Shown: positions 1 through 6,905 of the stretch, one piece after another
Position numbering within the stretch: position 1 is the stretch's first letter
How the letters are laid out: each line of letters starts with the position of its first letter
Source: Verrucomicrobiia bacterium
GTDB taxonomy: Bacteria > Verrucomicrobiota > Verrucomicrobiia > Opitutales > Opitutaceae
Assembly: GCA_030424825.1 (NCBI GenBank)
Contig: JAUHWE010000193.1
Span: 1-7,830, forward strand
Direction: 5' to 3'
Length of the DNA stretch: 7,830 nucleotides
Made by a program: the position numbers and the translations under genes
The notes under the pieces: generated by a model
Told to the model about the DNA's origin: nothing
The model's database searches: none
The model's input: only the letters and a program-made list of their open reading frames with translations

Positions 1-172
1 CGCTGCGCCGGATCGCCGAAGGGACCATGCCCGGCGCAGCGCGGTGAAGGATACCGTCAAACCACAGGTCGCGATCGTGGCTGGTAAAGCCGAGCACGCA
101 ACCATCGCGCCGGGCGATGCGCCAGAAGGTTGCGACACCTTCCAGTTCGTTCTGGAAATAGACCTTGCTCAT
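1..172 (-). CDS. GTA/phage tail protein gp13-like (DUF2163), N-terminal fragment
   Basis: Reading leftward from ATG at 172-170, 57 complete codons are present before the window edge; the protein continues outside. It begins MSKVYFQNELEGVATFWRI and contains a GFTSHDRDLWFDGI stretch (residues 28-41). I recognise both as the start of the DUF2163 family (phage conserved protein BR0599, TIGR02218), which is gp13 of the Rhodobacter-type gene transfer agent. In that particle it belongs to the tail-tip/baseplate group acting after gp12. The start overlaps the gp12 stop by four bases (ATGA), and GAGG sits about five bases upstream as a ribosome binding site. The overlap implies translational coupling in a tail operon. 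High G+C and GC-rich third positions match gp12 and differ from everything right of about 960. A prophage tail gene of the same family is the alternative to a GTA. Confidence 0.83.
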   Translation of the reverse strand, partial: MSKVYFQNELEGVATFWRIARRDGCVLGFTSHDRDLWFDGILHRAAPGMVPSAIRRS

Positions 173-798
173 GCTGCCTCGCGGATTTCGATGAGGGGGA
201 CTGACGGCGCTTCACCCGCGGCAAAGGCCGCGCCGGTGATATCGAGCCGGTCCTCGGCAAAGCGCACTGGGACATCGAACAGGAAGCCCGCGCGGATGAT
301 CGCGCCTACAGCGGGTGCTTCGGCAAAGACGATCTTGCCGCCCGCCTGCAAGGTCCAGTCCGTCGCCTCGACGCCGTCTATGCTGACCGTGACCGAACCG
401 GCGCGCGGCCTGGTGATCGGCCGGACCTGCGGTTCGCTGCCGCTGCCATAGGATTTGGACAGCTGGAATGTGGCGGCCAGGCCATCGCCAACGCCAATCT
501 GCTGGTCAGCCATCGTCGGCGATCCGGTGAGGCCGTTGGAGCTGAAATCGAACGGGTCGGAAAAGCGGAATCCACGCGCCGCGCCGCGCCTTGCCCTGAA
601 GAATTCCAGCAGCACGCCCAGCTCGCTTTCGGAGCGGATGCCCGGACCGACATCGAAGCGCAGCCTGGCATCGCTCCACTGACTGTTGCGGCGCTCATGG
701 CCGGAAGCGGTCAGCACGATCGAGGTGGAGAATTCCGGGCTCACCCCCGCATCGCGCCCCAGTGCAAGCGGATAGAGCACATCATCGAAAGCCTGCAT
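169..798 (-). CDS. GTA/phage distal tail protein gp12-like (DUF2460, TIGR02217)
   Basis: The 209-residue protein starts MQAFDDVLYPLALGRDAG and includes EFSTSIVLTASGHERRNSQW, LRFDVGPGIRSESELG and a FFRARRGAARGFRFSDPFD stretch. These are the family hallmarks of DUF2460 (TIGR02217), gp12 of alphaproteobacterial gene transfer agents and related siphophage tails; the length equals the family's usual size of about 210. The protein is a structural component of the distal tail. I place the start at 798 rather than using the longer open frame because AGAGGA lies seven bases before this ATG and family similarity begins exactly here. The open frame continues upstream without a stop into a gamma-glutamyltransferase-like gene, which I interpret as an artificial or recombinant fusion. 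The gene overlaps gp13 by four bases, the normal GTA order. The tape-measure gene usually found upstream is missing. Confidence 0.85.
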   Translation of the reverse strand: MQAFDDVLYPLALGRDAGVSPEFSTSIVLTASGHERRNSQWSDARLRFDVGPGIRSESELGVLLEFFRARRGAARGFRFSDPFDFSSNGLTGSPTMADQQIGVGDGLAATFQLSKSYGSGSEPQVRPITRPRAGSVTVSIDGVEATDWTLQAGGKIVFAEAPAVGAIIRAGFLFDVPVRFAEDRLDITGAAFAAGEAPSVPLIEIREAA

Positions 799-2490
799 GT
801 CATCGTCCTCTTCTTGTCCGGGTGGGGTGGCGGGAAGGCGGGTGTATCCATCGCGGCAGACCTGCGGCAGCGCCCAAACGAAGCGGCGCGGAATGCCGCG
901 AGCGGCTGCTTCTTCAAGGCCAGCGTCAATGCGCTGCCAGAACAGTTCCGCGTCAGCCGGATCGAGCACGAAGCTCTGCATCCGCTGATTCATTCCGATT
1001 CCCGTGTTCCCTGCAATTACGACGGGCAGCCAGCCGCCGCTCGGCGTGATGGATATCGCCCACCCATCCTTGTCGGCTGCTTGAATCGAAGTCGTGCCTA
1101 GTAGGAACTCGGCTTCCAGCCTTGTCTGATCGGCAAGCTCCCGCGGGGTAAGCTTTTTCAAATTCGACCAGTCTTCGAGCAGATCAAGAAACGGATTTTC
1201 CCCTTCCTGAAAACGATACGGATCTCCGGGACGTATGTCGGGGAGATTGAAGGTAGGATCCACCTGCCTCCATCGAGCCGCCGCGTAGTCCTTCGACAGC
1301 AATCCCTCCATGGGTGAAGCCGGCTCAAAATACGGATCTCCATAATAGAAATCCCGATCCGCAAAGGCGAGATTCATGGCTTGATAAAGCGTATGGATAT
1401 ATCGGGCACTGTTGTAGCCCATGGACTGGAGGTCGAGCGGCTCGAGCAGGTTCAAGGTCTGCAGCAAGGCCGGACCTTGAGTCCAGCTGGTGAGTTTGCA
1501 AACCTCGATCCCTTTGTAAGTTGTCCGTACCGGTTCCTCTATCTTGACCGACCAGTTGGCCAGATCCTCGACTTGGTGCAGCCCGCCCATTTCCTGAGAA
1601 CCCCGACAAAACTCCTCCGCAATATCGCCCCGATAAAACCGGTCGTACGCTGCCATGATGGCCTCCTTGCGATTCTTGCCCGCCTCCAAAGCGGCCTGCT
1701 CCGCGTCTACCAGCTTTTGCAGCGTATTCAAAAGATCCGGCTGTCTCCAAATTTCACCCGCTCGAGGCGCCTCGCGAAACGCCTCTTCATGGGGGAAAAA
1801 CAGCTTTCTTGAATACGGCCATTGTTTGAGCTTTTGCTCGTTTCGCTCAATCTTCCGAACCGTCTCCGCTTCGATCGGATACCCCTCCGCCATCTGCATG
1901 GCGGGCTCCAATACCGACTTCAGGGACAGGGTCCCAAACTCGGCCAGCATGACCATGAGCGCACCGGGATTCCCCGGGGTCAGCGATGCCAGCGGCCCTT
2001 CACCCGGTGGGTACTTCAGCTTCTTGCCTTCAAATTCCATCCCATCGAAAAACTCCGCCGTCGCTCCCGAAGGGGCCACTCCAAGACCATTTATTCCGAC
2101 TACTTTGCCCGTTCGAGGATCAAAAATTAAAGCCTGTGTCTCCCCTCCCCAAGCAACATCATCATACATCGTGCAGACGACTCCCAGCATCGCACAGGCC
2201 GCATCCACTGCGTTCCCGCCGCGCTCAAACATCTTCGCTCCCGCCGTCGCCCCAAGCGGCTTGCCCGTGATCGCCACCCAATGGCGACCGTGTAAAACGG
2301 GTTTATCGGTAGCCGCCGATACACGAGAGGCAGTCAGCAGAGAAACTACGACTAACAAAGAGACTATCAATGACCTCTGCAGGCAGCTAAGGTAGCGGGC
2401 GATCTCCGAGCGTCCACAAACGGAAATATAACAATAGGCGCTCCGAGATCGCCCGCTACCCTGAATCAAACGCGGTGGAAGCTTAGCCAT
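169..2490 (-). CDS. Chimeric ORF: gamma-glutamyltransferase-like protein, C-terminally truncated, fused in frame to gp12
   Basis: One open frame of 773 codons. Residues about 41-60 form a signal-peptide-like hydrophobic segment ending VSA. Residues 68-511 follow the gamma-glutamyltranspeptidase (Ntn-hydrolase) family. GGNAVDAA (91-98) is a large-subunit landmark, LTPGNPGALM (170-179) a conserved loop, and GTTSIQAADKDGWAIS (465-480) the self-cleavage/nucleophile region, with Thr466 as the likely catalytic residue; Ser468 replaces the usual His after the TT pair. The match stops after MQSFVLDPA (504-512). Only about 45 residues of a small subunit of roughly 190 remain, so the later serine and glycine-rich active-site motifs are absent and the product could not be a normal enzyme. 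Residues 513-564 match nothing I know, and 565-773 are gp12. An intact gene would cleave and transfer gamma-glutamyl groups in the periplasm. It lies 70 bases downstream of the phosphorylase gene on the same strand. The true start is uncertain: ATG 2490 has AAAGGA only one base away, and a palindrome encodes residues 11-34. The first 35 residues may be untranslated, with a start such as CTG at 2382 or TTG at 2370. Confidence 0.75.
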   Translation of the reverse strand: MAKLPPRLIQGSGRSRSAYCYISVCGRSEIARYLSCLQRSLIVSLLVVVSLLTASRVSAATDKPVLHGRHWVAITGKPLGATAGAKMFERGGNAVDAACAMLGVVCTMYDDVAWGGETQALIFDPRTGKVVGINGLGVAPSGATAEFFDGMEFEGKKLKYPPGEGPLASLTPGNPGALMVMLAEFGTLSLKSVLEPAMQMAEGYPIEAETVRKIERNEQKLKQWPYSRKLFFPHEEAFREAPRAGEIWRQPDLLNTLQKLVDAEQAALEAGKNRKEAIMAAYDRFYRGDIAEEFCRGSQEMGGLHQVEDLANWSVKIEEPVRTTYKGIEVCKLTSWTQGPALLQTLNLLEPLDLQSMGYNSARYIHTLYQAMNLAFADRDFYYGDPYFEPASPMEGLLSKDYAAARWRQVDPTFNLPDIRPGDPYRFQEGENPFLDLLEDWSNLKKLTPRELADQTRLEAEFLLGTTSIQAADKDGWAISITPSGGWLPVVIAGNTGIGMNQRMQSFVLDPADAELFWQRIDAGLEEAAARGIPRRFVWALPQVCRDGYTRLPATPPGQEEDDDMQAFDDVLYPLALGRDAGVSPEFSTSIVLTASGHERRNSQWSDARLRFDVGPGIRSESELGVLLEFFRARRGAARGFRFSDPFDFSSNGLTGSPTMADQQIGVGDGLAATFQLSKSYGSGSEPQVRPITRPRAGSVTVSIDGVEATDWTLQAGGKIVFAEAPAVGAIIRAGFLFDVPVRFAEDRLDITGAAFAAGEAPSVPLIEIREAA
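940..975. other. Probable junction between two unrelated genomes
   Basis: Gamma-glutamyltransferase similarity ends at codons for FVLDPA (about 975-955). To the left, composition rises (39/60 G+C at 541-600 against 28/60 at 1141-1200) and all recognisable genes are alphaproteobacterial GTA tail genes. To the right they belong to a lower-GC sugar-uptake locus. No transposase, integrase, tRNA or target duplication is visible at the join. A chimeric assembly is the simplest explanation; a real recombination joint is possible. The exact base cannot be fixed by eye. Confidence 0.7.
2391..2460. repeat. Imperfect palindrome with 22-bp arms (REP/MITE-like)
   Basis: Left arm 2391-2412 begins ggtagcgggcgatctccgag. 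Right arm 2439-2460 is its reverse complement with a single C/C mismatch (2407 opposite 2444), so 21 of 22 positions pair; the loop is 26 bases (2413-2438). The arms are GC-rich and the loop is AT-rich, unlike a Rho-independent terminator, and no T-run follows on either strand. It falls at the 5' end of the gamma-glutamyltransferase-like frame and would encode residues 11-34 if ATG 2490 is used. It may really be intergenic, between the phosphorylase gene and the true start. Nothing in the window shows a second copy. Confidence 0.85.
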
Positions 2491-2560
2491 GTCCTTTCAT
2501 GAAACGCAACCGGCCCGACCATGTCGAGCCAGGAAGCGTTGAGCCGAACGACAATCCGGA

Positions 2561-4024
2561 TCAACCTAAGCAAGCGAATTCATTCCATCGAATCGGCTCG
2601 AAAACGACTCCCTCAACAGGCGACGCGTCAATCGCTACAGAACGAATATCCAAGTCGATCTCACACAAGCAGAAATACTCTCCACTAGTGTAACTCAATC
2701 GGATGAAGCTGTCTTCCGTTTGGTGAACCTCCAACTCCCCTCCGAATGCGGGATGCAAATTCCGTAATCTCATGAGTTGAAACAGCTTTTTCACTACAGG
2801 CAGTTCAAGCGCCGTTTCGATCTCATCACTGGTGTAGTCATGCCGGTTGATGTCCCGGCCTTGCTTCGTCCGTTCAACCAGTTCAATGTCATTCGAACCA
2901 GCGAGAAGCCCGACATAGTAAACCTGAGGTGTTCCGGGAGCAAAGAACTGCAGGGCACGGGCGATTAGATAGTTGATATCAGAGTCGCCTAGAGCGGAAT
3001 AATAGGTACAATTAAGTTGGTAGATATCCAGATTTCCATACTTGGCTGTGTTATAAATCTCCTTCACGTTCGCCCCCCGGCTGAACAAAGCAGCCTTCGT
3101 TGCTTCAATTTCCGAAGGGCTGAGCAGGTCCGCCACGTCGACCACTCCAATACCATCGTGGGTGTCTAGCGTTGTGAACTGGTTACGAGGGCAGATTTTC
3201 AGCCAGTGCCGCAGGCGGGCAGAAGACTGACTGTAGATAGTATGAAGCACCAGCATGGGCAGGGCAAAGTCATAGACAGGATAGTCCTTGTTCGCGAGCT
3301 TCTGCTGAATTGTGTAGTGCTCGTGAATCTCAGGGAGGACGATCGCCCCATTCTCGGCTGCCTCGGTTCGGCAATGGTCTAGAACTTCCCAAACGTCTGG
3401 CTCGATAAAAAAGCAGTTCGTCCCGGGGCGTTTGACCGTGTAGGCAAACGCATCCAGGCGAATGCCTTTTGCCCCATGACCCGCCAGCATCCTAATGGAA
3501 TCAGAAAAGTAGCGACGCGTAATTTCCTGATCCACATCAAGGTCTATTTGCTCGTAATCGAAAGTGCACCAAACTTTTTCAGTCACCCCGTCTTCGCGCG
3601 TTACCTCAATATAGGGAGGACGGGGCTTCCGCGTGTAGATAAGCGACAGGTCTTCCTCCGGAGCCTCGCCTTCCGGCCAAATATTGCGGAAACGGAGGAA
3701 AAAGTCTTTCCAAGGGGAGTCTTCCCCTCGCTTTAAATAGTCCTGAAACTGCACGGATTGCCGACTGAGGTGGTTCGCCATCAGATCCACCATCAGGTCG
3801 AAATTATTCGCGATCCGCTCTACGTCCTCCCAATCCCCGAAAACCGGATCGACTTCCTCGTAGGTCAACGGAGCAAAGCCGCGATCTCCACTTGAAGGGA
3901 AAAAGGGCAAGATGTGCACGCCGCTCAGGATATTCGTTCCTTTTTCCTCGAGGAAATCAGCCAGGGAGGACAGATTGCCTCCCAAGCTATTGGCATAAGT
4001 GATTAATTGAACTCCGTTTCGCAT
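2561..4024 (-). CDS. gtfA: Sucrose phosphorylase (GH13 subfamily 18)
   Basis: The 487-residue product is expected to be cytoplasmic and to convert sucrose plus phosphate to alpha-D-glucose 1-phosphate plus fructose with retention of configuration. The family signature starts at once (VQLITYANSLGGNL, residues 5-18), followed by GVHILPFFPSSGDRGFAP (35-52). The three catalytic residues are visible: nucleophile Asp191 in IRLDAFAY, acid/base Glu232 in LPEIHEHY, and transition-state stabiliser Asp290 in LDTHDGIGV. NLDIYQLNCTYYSALGDSD (331-349), QVYYVGLLAG (367-376) and GRDINRH (389-395) complete the match, and the length is as in Leuconostoc and Bifidobacterium enzymes. The LDAFAY and PEIHEHY versions follow the Leuconostoc sucrose enzyme rather than the sucrose-6-phosphate type, where I recall EVHSQF and LDCHDG. 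Related glucosylglycerol or glucosylglycerate phosphorylases remain possible. It is transcribed divergently from the AraC-family gene. No convincing Shine-Dalgarno precedes ATG 4024, but homology begins within five residues of it. Confidence 0.9.
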   Translation of the reverse strand: MRNGVQLITYANSLGGNLSSLADFLEEKGTNILSGVHILPFFPSSGDRGFAPLTYEEVDPVFGDWEDVERIANNFDLMVDLMANHLSRQSVQFQDYLKRGEDSPWKDFFLRFRNIWPEGEAPEEDLSLIYTRKPRPPYIEVTREDGVTEKVWCTFDYEQIDLDVDQEITRRYFSDSIRMLAGHGAKGIRLDAFAYTVKRPGTNCFFIEPDVWEVLDHCRTEAAENGAIVLPEIHEHYTIQQKLANKDYPVYDFALPMLVLHTIYSQSSARLRHWLKICPRNQFTTLDTHDGIGVVDVADLLSPSEIEATKAALFSRGANVKEIYNTAKYGNLDIYQLNCTYYSALGDSDINYLIARALQFFAPGTPQVYYVGLLAGSNDIELVERTKQGRDINRHDYTSDEIETALELPVVKKLFQLMRLRNLHPAFGGELEVHQTEDSFIRLSYTSGEYFCLCEIDLDIRSVAIDASPVEGVVFEPIRWNEFACLG

Positions 4025-4182
4025 CTACAAAAAATGGGGGTTGCTTAGTACTGGTTAAAGGCGCTTGCCGCTCTGTAATCCTCATCCTAAGCTAGGGACG
4101 AAAAATCGAATTGTAAGCACCGAGTCCTAGAAATATCTCTTATTCGTAGCATTGAACTACATTATCCTTAAACGACGAGCGC
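4025..4182. promoter_or_regulatory. Divergent intergenic region between gtfA and the araC-type gene
   Basis: These 158 bases must hold promoters in both directions. I see no strong sigma70-type pair. For the rightward gene, ttgtaa at 4111-4116 with tatctc at 4134-4139 (17-base spacing) is only a weak candidate. The TTTSTCC half-sites found upstream of the symporter and receptor genes are absent on either strand, so the phosphorylase gene may be under different control. Confidence 0.4.
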
Positions 4183-5181
4183 ATGAGACAATACCCCCCG
4201 CGGCCCGCGGCTCAAAACCACAAGCTTCTAGAACACTTCCGCCATGTATTCCAGGCGCGTATCGCGGCTCTATCGCGAGGCAATGCCGTAGTGAAAATTC
4301 CGTCGCTCGAACATCTCTACGAACGCCGCAGCGACATGGCTTATCACTTCAAGCCGGAACTGTTCATACAGTCTGGTGGGGCGACCGATTTCGAATTTCC
4401 CCAAGCCAACTTTAGACTGAACTCCGAGGAAATCTGTATCATCCCCAAAGGCGTTCCCCACGGCGAAACCACCGTATCCAACAATACCCCTTTCGAAAAT
4501 GTAGTCGTTTGCTTCTATAGTAGAACAACCACCATACACCTAGCCCGACAAGATGAAGAAGGCCGTCCCTACGCAACGGACATTCTCTTCTACCGCACTC
4601 CGCTATTTCAGAATCTTGTCTCATTGCTCGACCTTTCTGTCTCGCTCTTCCAAACAAACCTCCCCCACGCTTCATCCGGCGTCAAAGGGTTGCTGATCGC
4701 CTTGTTCTCCATACTCATTGACCTCATTTCGGCTGACGAAGAGGCCGGTACCCCCGAGTCCCAGCGCGTCTATCAATGTCAGTGGGAGATTCGCAACCAC
4801 TTAAACAACTCCGAACTATCTGTCCAGTGGCTAGCGGACAAACTTGATTGCTCCGCCAACTACCTGTCGAAGGTATTCCACGAGGAAATCGGAGAAAAGG
4901 TCACCACCTACATTGCCCGAATCCGTCTGCAAAATGCGCTTGCCGCCCTCAATGACACGACGCTTTCCGTCAAAGAGATTTCAAACGCCTGTGGCTTTCG
5001 CGACCCCAACTACTTTAGCCGCGTATTCAAACAGAAATACGACGTACCCCCTAAGGACTATAGACGGAGAATAATCGAGCAGAGCAACAAGAAGGAAGCG
5101 CAACCTAAGGTCGTTCTCGGCGACTACGAGGAATACCACTTTGGCTACGACAAAGACAACAATCTGATTAAAGGCGTGTAG
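4183..5181 (+). CDS. AraC-family transcriptional regulator
   Basis: The 332-residue protein has an N-terminal cupin-like sensor and a C-terminal double helix-turn-helix. The sensor shows MAYHFKPELFIQSGG (52-66) and IIPKGVPHGE (86-95), the usual strand and His-containing loop of AraC sugar-sensor domains. Helix-turn-helix 1 spans about 212-236 (LSVQWLADKLDCSANYLSKV onward), the linker helix has TYIARIRLQNA (242-252), and helix-turn-helix 2 spans about 261-284 (LSVKEISNACGFRDPNYFSR onward), ending PPKDYRR (289-295). About 37 charged residues follow the DNA-binding domain, longer than the usual AraC end. The protein probably senses the imported sugar or its phosphorylysis product and activates transport genes. 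It lies between the divergent gtfA and the co-oriented symporter gene. Three bases past its stop begins the first of two conserved regulatory regions that fit tandem AraC-type binding. ATG 4183 opens the frame and no strong ribosome binding site precedes it. Confidence 0.93.
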   Translation: MRQYPPRPAAQNHKLLEHFRHVFQARIAALSRGNAVVKIPSLEHLYERRSDMAYHFKPELFIQSGGATDFEFPQANFRLNSEEICIIPKGVPHGETTVSNNTPFENVVVCFYSRTTTIHLARQDEEGRPYATDILFYRTPLFQNLVSLLDLSVSLFQTNLPHASSGVKGLLIALFSILIDLISADEEAGTPESQRVYQCQWEIRNHLNNSELSVQWLADKLDCSANYLSKVFHEEIGEKVTTYIARIRLQNALAALNDTTLSVKEISNACGFRDPNYFSRVFKQKYDVPPKDYRRRIIEQSNKKEAQPKVVLGDYEEYHFGYDKDNNLIKGV

Positions 5182-5183
5182 CC

Positions 5184-5270
5184 ATTCGTTGTTTCTCCCT
5201 ACATTAGTTGATTTGTCCAGATTTCTTCGTTTGTGTCCCAAACGGACAATCAGGATTTTCTAGATAATGA
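5184..5270 (+). promoter_or_regulatory. Conserved operator/promoter region upstream of the symporter gene
   Basis: Positions 5184-5233 match 6906-6955 at 41 of 50 bases. Half-sites TTTCTCC (5192-5198) and TTTGTCC (5212-5218) start exactly 20 bases apart, and a third TGTCC (5234-5238) is 20 further on. A second conserved block, ggattttctaga at 5253-5264, matches 6975-6986 at 11 of 12 with the same 62-base offset from box 1. A -10-like gataat lies at 5263-5268 with no good -35 at 17 bases, as expected for an activator-dependent promoter. A reverse half-site ggacaa is at 5244-5249. Binding by the adjacent AraC-type protein is inferred. Confidence 0.72.
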
Positions 5271-5327
5271 TAGTTCGCCGAGCAATTCCCGCGTCACTCA
5301 TTTGGATCGAACTTGAAACCCCTTAAC

Positions 5328-6710
5328 ATGAATCACAATGCGAACAAAGCGCCTCTGACATTCAAAGAGAAAGTCGGCTACGGACTCGGTGATATGGCGT
5401 CAAACTTCTACATGGGGTTCTTCGGCCTATTCCTGCTGTATTACTATACCGACGTTTATGGCCTTTCCCCCGCTGCCGTTGCCACAATGCTTTTAGTCAC
5501 CAAAGTTGTGGATGCGATCAGCGACCCGGCAATGGGCCTAATTGCCGATCGGACCGAGTCGCGGTGGGGAAAATATCGCCCCTACCTACTCTGGGCCGCA
5601 ATTCCCTACGCGCTGCTAGGCTATCTCCTGTTTCTCGGACCCGAGTTTTCCGATTCGGGGAAGCTCATTTTTGCCTACGCGTCCTACACTTTGGTAATGC
5701 TCGCCTACACGGCGATAAACGTACCTTATTCCGCACTCCTTGCGGTGATCTCTCCGGTGGCTCAAGAGCGTACTAAAGCCACGCAATTCAGGTTTATCTT
5801 CGCCTCAACCGGTACATTGGCGGTGGGCGCATTGGCGAAGCCGCTGGTTGGCTGGCTAGGTGGCGAGGACGAGGTGCTCGGCTTCCGCCTGACTATCATT
5901 TTATTCGCAGTACTCTCCGTTCTAATCTTTTGGACAACTTTCGCCACCACGCGTGAAAGAGTAAAAGCGAAAAAACATGATTCCAGTATTCGCGAAGACT
6001 TCTCGGCGCTATTGAAAAACAAATCTTGGCTAATATTGAGCTGCACGGGAATATTGGTTGTAGTTGGATTGGTCGCGCGTTTCGCATCGCTTGCGTTCTA
6101 CACCAAATACTACATGCAAGATGACGGTGGCACCTACTTCCTTTGGATGGGTCGCACTTCCTTTATAATTTCTTGTGGTTTGATCGGTCAAATGATCGGT
6201 GCACTGGTAACCCCTTTTCTAGTGGCTAAGTTCGAGAAACACCATTTGATGATCGGCATGAATGGGCTGCACGCACTACTGTTGGCCACTTGCTATTTTC
6301 TTTCGCCGGAGCAGTACGCATTGACCGTCATTTTTCATTCTTTGGGCATCTTCGCTTTTGGGGTTACGATTACCCTGCTGTTCGCCATGTACACGGACTG
6401 CGCCGAATACGGAGAATGGAGTACAGGCGACAACAGCGCCGGACTTACTGTATCCGCTTCAATGTTTTCCTTAAAATTTGGGTCTGCCATTGGCGGAGCG
6501 CTCCCTGGCTTCATTTTAGCCTGGTTTGGCTTTGTGGCCAATGAAGTTCAAACGGGCACGGCTATTACAGGGATTCGCCTGATGTCGAATGTACTCCCAG
6601 CGGTCTTTTTTGCCCTAGGTGGTCTGCTCATGTTTTTCTATAAAATAGACCGGAGTATGCTTTTCCAGGTGGAAGAGGAGCTTCATCAACGTCGCTCAGC
6701 GGCAGAATAA
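5328..6710 (+). CDS. GPH-family (MelB-type) sugar:cation symporter
   Basis: The 460-residue inner-membrane protein has about twelve hydrophobic segments and belongs to the glycoside-pentoside-hexuronide family of the MFS (TIGR00792 type). The N-terminus KEKVGYGLGDMASNF and the loop DAISDPAMGLIADR followed by TESRWGKYRPY (62-86) are diagnostic. Asp62 and Asp66 match MelB Asp55 and Asp59, the Na+/H+ site. The sugar-contacting Asp19 and Asp124 of MelB align by eye with Asn26 and Asn131, so the substrate is probably not melibiose. CAEYGEWSTG in the second half is another family motif. Sucrose or another glucoside is the likely cargo given the phosphorylase next door. The frame also opens at TTG 5313, five codons earlier; I prefer ATG 5328 because neither has a clear Shine-Dalgarno and ATG is the commoner start. 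The 146 bases before it contain the conserved operator region, so it is probably not simply read through from the araC-type gene. Confidence 0.92.
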   Translation: MNHNANKAPLTFKEKVGYGLGDMASNFYMGFFGLFLLYYYTDVYGLSPAAVATMLLVTKVVDAISDPAMGLIADRTESRWGKYRPYLLWAAIPYALLGYLLFLGPEFSDSGKLIFAYASYTLVMLAYTAINVPYSALLAVISPVAQERTKATQFRFIFASTGTLAVGALAKPLVGWLGGEDEVLGFRLTIILFAVLSVLIFWTTFATTRERVKAKKHDSSIREDFSALLKNKSWLILSCTGILVVVGLVARFASLAFYTKYYMQDDGGTYFLWMGRTSFIISCGLIGQMIGALVTPFLVAKFEKHHLMIGMNGLHALLLATCYFLSPEQYALTVIFHSLGIFAFGVTITLLFAMYTDCAEYGEWSTGDNSAGLTVSASMFSLKFGSAIGGALPGFILAWFGFVANEVQTGTAITGIRLMSNVLPAVFFALGGLLMFFYKIDRSMLFQVEEELHQRRSAAE

Positions 6711-6905
6711 CCAAACGCTTTCTGACTCGCGATGAAGCGGGTAAGCAAGAATGAGCAATGCTAAGGAATTAATCCGAAGCAGGTTAGTCGCTATGTCACT
6801 ATTTAAACGAGGTGCCAGCAGGCCTTCTCTAAGCCTCCAATAGCAACGACAGTAAAACTCAAAGGGTCGTGGTCGTGCTCACTGTCAAATTGATGAAATG
6901 TGGGA
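6711..6905. other. Intergenic stretch after the symporter gene, no gene seen
   Basis: There is no credible open frame, tRNA-like fold or strong terminator here. A five-base stem (cgctt 6716-6720 with aagcg 6735-6739) lacks a T-run and is too weak to call. The remainder of the 399-base gap, to 7109, holds the second conserved regulatory region and a leader of about 115 bases before the receptor gene. Confidence 0.5.

Noticed and set aside
697..1101. Plus-strand open frame of 134 codons over the GC-rich part, with similar ones at 44-451 and 1655-2395
   Set aside because: They lie opposite strongly supported minus-strand genes, have no recognisable motifs, and are the antisense frames expected in coding DNA.
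169..2490. A natural bifunctional transferase-tail protein fusion
   Set aside because: gp12 has its own ribosome binding site and start, the transferase lacks most of its catalytic small subunit, and base composition changes at the join.
4111..4140. A ctaga block at 4127-4131 that resembles the second conserved block of the regulatory regions
   Set aside because: At the corresponding upstream offset there is no TTTCTCC/TTTGTCC pair, so a five-base match is best taken as chance.
5313..5327. TTG start five codons upstream of the symporter ATG
   Set aside because: No ribosome binding site favours it and family similarity begins only after the ATG at 5328, so the common ATG start is preferred.
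6716..6739. Possible terminator hairpin after the symporter gene
   Set aside because: The stem is only five base pairs with a 14-base loop and no T-run follows.
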